DNA of 64,000 bases from Perca fluviatilis. Lineage: Eukaryota > Chordata > Actinopteri > Perciformes > Percidae. The notes under the pieces are model-generated. The model was not told the origin of the DNA. It was given only the letters and a program-made list of their open reading frames with translations, and did no database searches. Where the stretch lies: NCBI RefSeq assembly GCF_010015445.1, contig NC_053127.1, forward strand, positions 27,080,215-27,144,214, in the 5' to 3' direction. Below, in pieces: positions 30,153 through 40,600 of the stretch; the stretch's first letter is position 1, and each line of letters opens with the position of its first letter. The position numbers were made by a program, and so were the translations under genes.

Positions 30153-30754
30153 TCTTATATAGGATATATTTATATCCTCTTGTAATGACAATTACATTAA
30201 TTAATTTCATTATTCATAAACAATCAATCGTTTCTCTCACCAGGGTTATATAATATAAATGACTTTGCACATCATATGTTTGTGTGGGGAAAAAAATTAT
30301 TAACAATAACCATGGACTGTAGGAATCACTCGTGTTCACTGCATGGATGTATAAAGAGAACGGTTCACTGTAGGACTAGGTGCAGTCGAAAACGGAAGTA
30401 CAAACAGAGAAATATTTTGCTTCTGCCTACTCTTAGATGGTTGGTCACATGATTACTCATGATGATGTATGTGATGATGACGTTGAAACACTTCCTGGTT
30501 GAATTGAAATCACCCTATGGGAATCACACGTGTAGTGTCTACTGCTCTGTTTTTAACTTTGTTTTGATGCAGCCACACCTTGTTATACGACATTAGCGAG
30601 ATGTTCGGTTAATACATATCCTTGTGCATCTAAAACGGACTATTAATTGGATGCAACTAACACATTTAGAGCATCTTTTCGTTGGAGGCATCACGCGGAT
30701 GTAATCTTCTTACTATTTCTTGCCAATGAAGACCTTCTTTAGCTAAGCTATACA

Positions 30755-33700
30755 ATGGCCGGGCTGCCTAATTCTCGAACTCGGACTCAGTCTGATCCCA
30801 TTGCCGAAGTTGTATCAGCGGAGTCATACCACGCGGTCCTGGACACATCCCCTCCGGACTATGTGGAGAAAATATCGCGGTATCTTGAGTCTTCAGTGGG
30901 ACACAGCAAACAGGATAAAGTATCTAATGGACCGGCAGAAGCAGAAAGGTAAGGGTGTACCTGTACCTCACAACTTCAACTTTCAACTTTATTTTGTCCC
31001 CGGAAGGCAATTGGTTTTACAGCAAGGCATACAATGAAAAACAACACAGACCGAGAGACATACAATACAGAAGGAGATGGGGGGGTGACCTAATACCAGT
31101 GGGCTAGAAGACTAGCATAAGTCACTAGTGACCCACTTTCACCAACTTTGACATTTGCCAGTATTGTACAGTGTACAAAGCACAGCATCAATAACGTCTA
31201 AAAAAAAAAAGAGTCAAATTTACGAAACACTACAAATACCCATAATAAAGTGCAAAATGACCAGGCATGTTGAATACATGACCAACCTGTCTTCCATCAT
31301 AACACAAATTGTCCACATCAGAGACCTACACATCATCACATGTCACGATGATGATACAGCATCAATAACGTCTAAAAAAAAAAAAAACGTCAAATTTACG
31401 AAAAACTACAAATACCCATAATAAAGTGCAAAATGACCAGGCATGTTGAATACATGACCAATCTGTCTTCCATCATAACACAAATTGTCCACATCAGAGA
31501 CATACACATCATCACATGTCACGATGATGATACAGCTTCTCCCATAACATACTCCAGTTTCATTTACTGTATGCAACATAATATAATTGTGTCTCTGCAG
31601 TGACTCAGGAGACAGTCTGTTCTTAACTCAGAAGTCAGTACCTGAGGCTGTGAGATCAAGAAGACGACGCCACTACAGCTTGAGGTCAACCCCCGTATCT
31701 CCCAGGGATCTAGAAGAAGAACTGTCTAGAAGTGAAGACAGTCCATCGTCCTCTTCCCACGAAGAATCCAAAACTGACAAAGAGAGGAGAAGAAAGAAAT
31801 ACACACTGCCAAAATACCATTTCCCTTTCCTCGCAAAGCGCAAGTGTAAGCTCAGAAACACTCTGTTAGCTGTCCAGAACACAAGCCTTCATGTAAGGAT
31901 AACCAATACCTAAACACACATTTGTTTGCTGGCTGTTGTTGTATAACTTTGCAAATGTTCTTTAGTGCTAAAGTGTGTCCTTTTTTCGCAGCATTATGTG
32001 ATGGGAGGCTTCTTTAACTGTGTCAGAGAGCTGTGGCAGGGCTATCAAAGAGAGCATCTGGAATCATCTTTACCAACAGTTGACATGGATGGGCAGGACC
32101 TATCTCCACTGTCAGAGTAAGTTTATCTTGAGGGATAATCATGCTTTGTTGCAGTTACATGTATAATAAAGTAGCCTAGATCCACCAACACCCAGTACCA
32201 GACTTCTCTATAATCCCCCTATTTTTAATTACAATTTGAGAGAAACTGGTCTACATAGTCGTTTTCTTAACTACAACAAGCATTTATAAATGTGTCAGTC
32301 TAGTTTTCTGGCTTAACATAGTACAGAGACAGCCCTCATAAAAGAAGTTGAGATCAGGAAATCTAGATGCCATTAAACTTAAGTTTTTGGTGCTACTTGA
32401 CCTGAGTGTGTTTTATACAGTTGATCACAAAAATGTTAACTGGGTACAGAGGGAGCACAGTGGTCGCTCTGTAGCCGTTTATAACCGTTTCGCCTCCGTA
32501 TCTTTCAGGCAGAGAGTTCTTTGTTGCAATAGATTCAGAGTAAAATAACATGTGGTTCCCCAAGGATCAGTGTGAGGGCCACTACTGTTTAATCCATACA
32601 CACGTTAACCCTTGTGGGTGCCATCAAGTCTTAAGATTTGAAAATGTAAATCTTAAACCAACCTCTTTTCATTAGAACGCTTTATGGCCATTATTTGTTT
32701 TATTTAATCATTTATTGTATTGTGTTTGTTACATTTGTTTTTCCCCATTTGCACTGTTATTACAAGCTTTTCGGTCCCCTGTAAAGCACATTGAATCACA
32801 CTAACCTGCATGAAAAGAGCAATGCAAATAAAGTCTGATTGATAATAAAACCCATCTTTTCTGGTATAGAGAAGACGAAGAGAGGTCAGAAGATGAAGAC
32901 ATGAAAGTGGTGGTAAGCACGCTGCTAAAGATCTTGGACCTCATAGGAATTTTTAGTTTGACGTTGGCTATAATCTGTGTGTCCTCTTACAGGAGAGGAA
33001 ACGTTTTGTGGCACCATCAAAAGCAAAGAGCCAACAAACCTGGTGCAAGCAGTTAAAACAACAGAGGAGGAGGAAAGCTAGTGATGCCAGACAAGAAACA
33101 TCACGAGGAAGACGAACAAAGGTCATACCAGTGTCTTCAGATACAGAGACCCCTGATCATGGGGAGTCTTCTTGCAGAGTTCGGGGCCAGAGGGAGAGGG
33201 ATGATGAGCACGCAACAAGTGACGGAAACTCTACCGCGCAAAATAAAACCCCAAAGACAAAGAGACGCCTCACCCGAGGAAACAAAGCGAGCGAGGAAGA
33301 GCTGTGCAACGACAACGATGCTGCCATTTGTGAGCCGCGAAAGCCGCAGAGAAGGCACTCCACTCGAAAGGGCAGAGAAGCATCCACCGCAGTAACAGAG
33401 CCTCAAACTGGTGGTTCCCACGTAGAAGATCTGTTCCAGGCAGGACAGGCCGGGGACGGACCTGAAAGCCCAAATCTCCTCCCCGGTCCCTCAGGTCTTA
33501 TAAGTGACACGAATAATAATGACAGCATATGCAATGAAACCAAGGTAAAAAAGAGGAAAAAGAAGAAAAAGGGACATCGTGAAAGTGTAGACGAAGGAAA
33601 GAGCCAGAGTCGGGACGAGCCAGAGGGTCTGCATGCTGCAGCGTCTGTGAACACGGAGGTAGAAGAGACCCCCAGCCTGTCTGAGGATAATAGGGCAGAG

Positions 33701-34954
33701 ACTCCTGCAGCGCAGACTAGTGAGCAGCTGGAATTGAATGAAAACACTGGGATGGAGAACGAGTCCCGTGATGATAAAATACTGAGACAGGAGGAGAGAG
33801 ACATGCCCGATTCAAAACACAAGAGGAAGAAGAGAAAAAAGAATAAGTCTTCAGCAGATGTTAGGCAGGAAGTTGATGAAAACTTCGAGTCTGATGTGAG
33901 AGCGGAGGATTCTGTATTTTCAGTGAGCTGTAACATGGAGGATGGTGGCAAGGAGGAGAAAAAGAAGAAGAAGAAGAAAAAGAGGAGAAGCTGTGAGGAT
34001 GTTGAGCATTTACAGTCTGGCGCCGTTGCCGAACCCCTAAATGACGATGCTGAGAAACGGAAGAAGAAAAAAAGGAAAAAAGTAAAGGGGCTTGTAATTA
34101 CAGAGCAATGTGAGGAGGAGGAGGCGGCATCGAATAGGACTTTAGATTCGCCGCCAACGTCAACAGAACAGTTAGAGGAATCAGGGAATTGTTTGGAAAA
34201 TGCCGCAGCTTCTCAAGAAACCTCCGAGTCCAGTTATGTCAAAAGGAAAAAGCACAAAAAGAAGCGACCGTCCTCGTCTAATGATGCTTCTCAAGATGGA
34301 GAAGAGGGTGTGGATGTGAGCTTTTGTATGGATGATTCTGTAACTTTAGCTAAAGGTTCAGGGCAGTCTCTGAAAAAGAAGAAGAAAACTATCTTTGAGG
34401 GGCTACATATCTCTTACACTCCTGAAGAAAATCCAAAAAATGTAAATGATACCCAGAATACAAAGGAGGGCCTTGAAGCTCAAAATGCTGAACTGGTGAC
34501 TAAGAAAAAGAAAATTGGTAAAATATTGAGCAGGAACGTATCCGAAGACACAGTGGCGCAAAGCGACGATTCTGTGTCCGTGCAGGAAAAGGAAAAGAAG
34601 AGGACCTCGTCCTTCCTCGTTGCTGACGCAGAGGAAAACGAGGCGCAGGCACATGGGGAACAAAACTGTGGTGTCTGGGGAGCAGAAAACCCCGTCGTCA
34701 GCGCTGGTGACTTGGAGCAACTTAATGATTGGGTCACGAAGAGGAAGAGGAAGATGTCGGTAGAGCAGCACAGTGTGGATTTCGAGTATCCAAACGAAAC
34801 ATGTCCGAGTGCTTTGCTTGAACTCACTGACACGGGGTTGAAAAGGAAAAAGAAACGGACGGGAAATGAAAGTAGGTCAGTAACCCCCACGGAATTATTG
34901 GAAAGTACAGCTGACGCGGGACTTTCTCCAGCTGAAGAGGCTGTGGTGTCGAAA

Positions 34955-34985
<31 letters not shown>

Positions 34986-35515
34986 GCAAAGACGAGCCAT
35001 GCCCCTTGATACCAGAGGGTCCTCCATCTGCCACTGAAGATGCTGAATCACTTAGATCTACACTGAACACCTGTGGCCCAGTTTCTCACGAGAAAAAAGG
35101 CAAACACGGTCGCAGTGCTGAAACGCCTCATGATAGCAGTGCTTGTGACCAGGCGACCAAGGAAACTCTGAATCTGGTCGAACGTGCTTCAGCATCTCCG
35201 GAGACACTTGAAAATCAGGCATTAAATGATACGGCCGTCAAGAAAAAGAAGAAAAAAATGAAATCCACCGATAATGTTTTGCTCGAGGGGAAATCGTTGG
35301 CCGAGTCTGCTGAGTTAGGGCCCAGACAAAACAAAAAGAAGGAAAGAAATGAGCAATCAGCTGTCCCCAGTATCATATTCAGCAGCCCCGTCGTATCTGA
35401 GACGTCGCTCTCAAAATTGGAAATGTCGTCTTCAGACAATATCATGAAAACCAAGCAAAGAAAGGTCAAGCGGAGACTGCTTAATCCAAGTGAGGACTTC
35501 CTTACAGACTGCTAG
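30755..35515 (+). CDS. taf1d: TAF1D, SL1/TIF-IB subunit of RNA polymerase I, with giant lysine-rich C-terminal exon
   Basis: TAF1D is a TBP-associated factor in the SL1 complex that directs Pol I to rDNA promoters in the nucleolus. Exons: 30755-30948, 31601-31892, 31992-32116, 32870-32912, 32993-35515; phases agree and give 1058 aa. The start is ATG 30755 (MAGLPNSRTRTQ). TAF1D-like features: DSGDSLFLTQ (human has SSLFKTQ), a basic block ERRRKKYTLPKYHFPFL, then VMGGFFNCVRELWQGYQREHL (human RGFFNYIEKLKYEHHL) followed by an acidic linker. The human protein ends soon after, at about 278 residues. Here exon 5 continues for 840 codons of about 15 lysine/arginine clusters (such as KKRKKKKKGHRE, HKRKKRKKNK, EKRKKKKRKK), separated by acidic, serine-rich stretches, as in nucleolar proteins such as NOLC1 and TCOF1. 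The assignment rests on the N-terminal third plus linkage to C11orf54. Confidence 0.88.
31183..31532. repeat. Tandem duplication, two units of about 174 bp, taf1d intron 1
   Basis: Unit 1 (31183-31356) and unit 2 (31357-31532) both begin CAGCATCAATAACGTCTA and share nearly every base, differing in A-run length and a few substitutions, so the duplication is recent. The DNA just upstream (30975-31080) looks like the 3' part of a dispersed retroelement (TTTATTTTGTCCCCGGAAGG). Confidence 0.92.
32348..32610 (+). pseudogene. LINE reverse-transcriptase relic, taf1d intron 3
   Basis: The translation at 32383-32430 reads LVLLDLSVFYTVDHK, a decayed form of the LINE RT motif LLDLSAAFDTVDH. About 120 bp further on, in another frame, GVPQGSV-stop-GPLLFN matches the next RT motif (GVPQGSVLGPLLF). 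The intervening part is shortened and the frame is broken. It resembles CR1/L2/Rex1-type elements. Confidence 0.7.
34948..34985 (+). repeat. taf1d: Coding (AAG)n trinucleotide run in taf1d exon 5
   Basis: A run of AAG codons encodes about twelve consecutive lysines. It is a likely site of length variation between alleles. Confidence 0.9.
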
Positions 35516-35741
35516 TATGAAGTTGCTGATTGGCTGAATTGCAGATGGATAAATAACTAACTAAAATGATGCCCTCTATCTTTTTTTCGATGGATTGAGT
35601 GAAAAAGGGACAGTTCAGTTTTGAATGTATTTTGTTTTGTATCAAAGCATTTTACTGACAAAGTTCTCAACCTTTTTGGTGTTGAGACGGACTGAGAAAA
35701 ATAACGACGCACCATAATGATTAGTTTTTCTTTCTTTTTGT

Positions 35742-35747
35742 AATAAA
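35742..35747 (+). terminator. taf1d: Polyadenylation signal AATAAA of taf1d
   Basis: Canonical hexamer 227 nt downstream of the taf1d stop codon. Confidence 0.75.
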
Positions 35748-37273
35748 GCTCCTGAATTTGAACAGTATTTGAAGGACCATGTCACAAGTTTATAAATTAA
35801 AACTACATTAAATGAGTGTAATCAATTTGTTTGTGATCACTCTTGAATGTGAAACAAAACCCCAGAAATGACTTGAATCAGTTTTTTAATGTTTTTAATT
35901 TTAACCGCATTGTTAAACCAAGTCTGAATACCAAGCCTGCCTCCTAATGGCCATTTGGCCCATTTGCTGTCTGACAGTAGGGGGAAGTTGTATCTTTCCT
36001 TATCCTTGCCCATGTTTTGCCCTGCCACTGCACCTTTAGTAGAGATGATAGACCTTTCCCTTTGATGATTTGAAATAATGAATGGTTGGGTTAAGCAAAG
36101 TCTGACAAACCCTAACCTTGACTAATGTTTCGATGTAGGGTTACATCTTCATCAGAGCAAGGACTCTGATGAAGATGACTATTAAGTAAGAAGACATCTG
36201 TGTTTCACCGGACATTTTTTGTTATTTTACACTGTTTCGTCCTGCCTTGGTTGCACCGGATTGTTGTGGTCGGCAGAAGCGCAGCGATAACTCTTTTTTT
36301 TTTTTTTTTTTTTTTACCTAAACCCTAACCTTGTTCTGTTAATGACGTTTAAGATTCAAACGGTTTATGATGATCAGAATCCGTTTTATTGCCAAGTAGG
36401 TTTGCACACGCAAGGATTTTCATGGGGTTAAAAGGTAACACAGTACCACTGCTTTAGGTAAAACATTTCCAAGAATGTTTTTTCAAGAAAGTAGGTATGA
36501 TCTCAGGAATGTAATTTGTGATTATGTTTTGTGTTTTTGGCAGACTAACATGCTATATACTTTCTGTTTTGCAAAGTTCAGATGCGTCCTAAAGTTTAAA
36601 AAAAATCATCCTACTTGTTCGTTCCTATCTATCTGCATTTCTGAATGCTATAAATGTAATAAGGGGAATCAGTGACATTCAATCACCTCTAGGTAACAGT
36701 AACACTGTTATTTTAGGTACTAAAAACTTGTTTCAGTCCTAGTCTGCTGTATAACGTAGGGTGTAGCAGTACATATCATGGAATGATAAAGAAAAAGAAA
36801 AAGCTGTATTTTCAGTTTTGGATTTGTAAATTCTATTTCCGCTGGCATTTTGTATTTCTTAAATATGTCAAATGGCTTTATTTTGAAGGCCATGACCGGA
36901 AGTACTGTATCCCGACAAGTCTACCTGTTAATCCTTACATATTGAAACATTGTTTTTGATTACATTTTATTTTGGAAGAAAATCACCGGAAACGAGTAGT
37001 TCATCTTTTCCCCTAGTGTGACAGCGATAGGTAAACAAAAGGGAGGAACCATGTTAACCGAGTTTTGCCTGCAACTGGAGATGTCGTGCACAACTCATTT
37101 TACGCACGGTGACTGAGCACAACAAGCCAGGGGGCACGTTACGTAAGCGCGCAGCCACAGCAGGCATTTAAACAGTGAGGCTGCGAAGCTCCAGCTGTAA
37201 ACTTTCCCTCTGCTCCGCATCAGCGTGTCTTCGTCCAGACGGCATACTTTTTTATTTTTTTTACCATCCAGAC
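35748..37273. other. Intergenic region and aspa promoter
   Basis: A 13-bp perfect hairpin (ATCTTCATCAGAG, 36145-36157 with 36164-36176) sits in a fragment of the TGTTTCGATGTAGGG...CATCAGAG repeat family. A T run follows at 36295-36315. The last 250 bp (37020-37273) is less A+T-rich and should hold the aspa promoter and 5' UTR. No TATA box stands out. Confidence 0.45.
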
Positions 37274-37571
37274 ATGTCTTCTTCTTCTTCTTGCAACAAC
37301 AGCGCGTGTTTGAACGAGGCCAGGAGAGTCGCTATTTTCGGAGGGACTCACGGAAACGAGATGTCAGGCGTGACGCTTGTCAACCTGTGGGTGAAGAACA
37401 GCGCCGAGATACAGAGAAAGGGGGTCGAGACCAAACCTTTTATCACCAACCCGAAGGCTGTGGAGAAGTGCACCAGATATGTGGACACGGACCTGAACCG
37501 AGCCTTCACCCCAGAAAACCTCAGGTAAACACAGCTGTCATGTAGGCTACAGTGTCGCTGCTGGATCTGGA

Positions 37572-37602
<31 letters not shown>

Positions 37603-40600
37603 CATGGCTGCTGTCACACATGTTGAATGGGAACTTTTCATGGCACATATCCACAAAATAGATTCTCATTTAACAACCGGCTCCTATGTGATTTTACTGA
37701 TTATAGGGCCCGAGCAAGTGGCTTATGGTCAGCCGCTGTGGTACATAAGCGTGAGCCGATCCCCCGGCCCCCCACTGGCCGATAACTACACCGACCTGTA
37801 CCACGTACAGTAGCTGACCAACAGCCACTTTTCTACTGCTACTGCTATTGAAATCGCACTGTTTTTTTTTTGTTTTTTTTATTTAGCCAAATGATTTGCA
37901 ATTTTGAGAGGCTAAAGGTGATCGGAAAGTTCTGAAACTTTACACACCTGAGAAGTGGTGAAAATGGACATCTGGTAGGGTGCTTGGGTGTGGCAAATTG
38001 GCTCCATAGCGCCCCCTACAACCTTTCAATGAAGTAGCCCTCACAGTACGTTTCACCTGGATGTATGGAATTTGGTAGGCATACGTCCATACTTACAAAA
38101 AAGCCTGTTGGAGCCATTGACATATATGGTTGGAGCCATAACTTAAATCAACAGGAAGTCAAACATTTTAAATTTAATATGCATTTTTTTTAAATATTTT
38201 TGACCATTTTGCATGCATTGTAGCCTATAATGTAGGCCTACTCCTACAGAATTGACCCAGTTCATTTAAAAATTGCTCAGTACATTTTGAGCTTTTGTCG
38301 AAAGGCGTGGACATGGCAAGACATTACATTTCCATGTAACAGGAAACGGGAAATGGTTTAACTAGACCATGCCTTTTCCATAGACAGTAGGCTATACATT
38401 TTCCAATCTGCCTAAATCCCGTGCGTGACACGTGACATGTCCTCTTCCTAGTGTGTAAAACCGATCCACCTCAAAAACGTGAAGACCCTGATGATGCTTC
38501 AGGAAGTTGTAACTCGAATGTACATTGTCGAATCTGGTCCACTTATTGCTGCTTGCACCTTTCAATTAAGTCACTCCATGCTTACAGCTTTAATCAGGTT
38601 TGGGATTTTCTGTTTAAAAAAACTCATGACAGGCGCTTTAATGTAAATTATGACATTGTATGAACGGTAAATGTTCTTGTTGGAGCTTGTTGTGACTCAA
38701 ATCAAGGATCTAACTGGGGCTCGATGTTGAATCATTAAAGATCAGTTAATGGAAATGTGTTGGAAAATGCATTATTAAATGAAACAAAATAAAACTTTAT
38801 TGACATCTGTATGCTCTGCCAGACAAATGGGGGAAATATCATAATCTCTTCTTTAGAGAATGTATAACAATAGAATGAAAAACAACAGTATTAAGGCAAA
38901 TTGACTGCATTTATATAGAGGATGGATTACATGGAAAAAAGAGGTTACACTAAATTAAAGCATGGCTTGTAAAATAGGATTTACACAGTTCTGTTCTAGC
39001 AATTCCTACAATAAAACATATATATCAAACTGTTCAGCAATATCCCCCTTGCCAGTAAAAGCAGAGCAGCGTGTCCCCTCCTCCCCAGACTTGAGCCGAC
39101 TGTCAGCCAGCAGGAAAAACGTGAGCAAAACGTGACCGAGCTGCAAGTGAATTAAGATTAGGCCCTCTTTGTGTGCATTATAGCGGAAGATGAAGTCTTA
39201 CGCAAACGCTGGCTCATATAGTCGGTGTGCATGAACACACACAGCAGTGGTTGAATGATAACATTGTATCTGACTATAACAACATTCCCAAGGTTATTGT
39301 GTTTCTGGAACCTAGGGGGAGTTGTAATTCTTGTAGTCTTATCACCATCATATTTATTTTTTATATGGGCTAAATCTTATTATTATTCAAAATCCCCTGT
39401 TATGAGAATATTGGCATGTGCTTTTGGTTAGTGAGTATATACAGTTGAGTGACAAAACGTGTTTAATAGTATTATTATTATTATTATTATTACAGAATTC
39501 CCTATGATGTATACCATATTTTACATATAGTCTATTTGTGATATTTTCAAATTCTGTTGTAATGTTTCCCTTTAAAATGTTTTAGGTTGATTTACTGAAA
39601 TGATGGTAGAAGCTCAAATCCTACTGTATGGGGGAAGTTACTGTTACTGCCTCATCCTGCACATTTTAAATGACCTTTTAAAGATCTTGTTAAACACATA
39701 TGGTTTGGCTTCTCTGAAGGCAACACATAAGAAGATTAACCACTTGGACACTCTTTCTAAAAACAGCTCATGGTGTCCTTTTCTCCAATTTAAATAGACT
39801 GACAGCTCTGCTTTTCCTAACATGTACTGCCTGTGGGTCCGCTCAGCTGAGACCACTTCATCAGCTGTAGTTCACATTGTGCTTGTGTACTAATGTCCTG
39901 CCAGTCCGGACAATGCCAGGTTTTTGCTGAAAATGGGGTCTAAAGAGCCGATGTGAGGGAGGTGAGACAATATGCACAGCAGAGGTGCTATTCTACAGTA
40001 GATTGGAGAATGTCCTAGACCAGTGGTTATTCTGAAATGCTTTAAAAGAGCTAAGAGAAAAAAAGGGCAGCTCTCATTCTCTGCTCAGAGCGTGTAGAAC
40101 GTCTGTCTGGGGTGGGGAGGGGGGGGGGGGAAAGCAAGTTCAGCCTGGCAACACAACAAATCTCTGAAGGATCCTTTAGAGCAGACCTGCAAGACTTGGA
40201 GAAGGTGGCTTCTGTTTCTTCTTAACACTCTCAAAGGGGGCCACTGTCCAGCTGAATCCAACTTTTGTATGCCAATGTAGAATTACTTAATGGCTGCCAC
40301 GACTTTACACATTAACAGATGAGGTGGATCATGGCAATTATCAAGGCATCATCTGCCGTTTATTAATGGTTTACTGTTATCCACATGTGAGGAACCGTAG
40401 TAAATACGAACCCTACGTTCAACACTGACACAGGAAATTCTTGTTTTTTTTCTGGCTTTTGCTCTCACAGTGTTAACTTGTTAATCATAGAGATGTTTCC
40501 ACTATGGCCAAAAGATAGGTGGAAGGGTTACAGGGCATGTAGGACAAGTAGACTCACGTAAATCATTAACCTGCTTCAGAGCTCATTGCTCCTTCGGCAG

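Larger units (their letters stand above)
28872..30754. promoter_or_regulatory. Divergent promoter region of the C11orf54-like gene and taf1d
   Basis: The two start codons point away from each other across 1.9 kb. The flanks nearest each gene (about 28872-29035 and 30380-30754) should hold the two promoters. The middle is mostly two hAT-like elements (29044-29344 and 29570-30152). No TATA box or strong composite site was identified. Confidence 0.45.

Noticed and set aside
30949..32992. snoRNAs expected in taf1d introns by analogy with human
   Set aside because: Introns 2 and 4 are too short for H/ACA snoRNAs, and I found no paired C/D or H/ACA boxes with flanking stems in introns 1 and 3.
34403..35070. 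Minus-strand open frames of 122 and 196 codons
   Set aside because: They are antisense shadows of the A-rich taf1d exon 5; their Phe- and Ser-rich content mirrors AAG/AAA codons.
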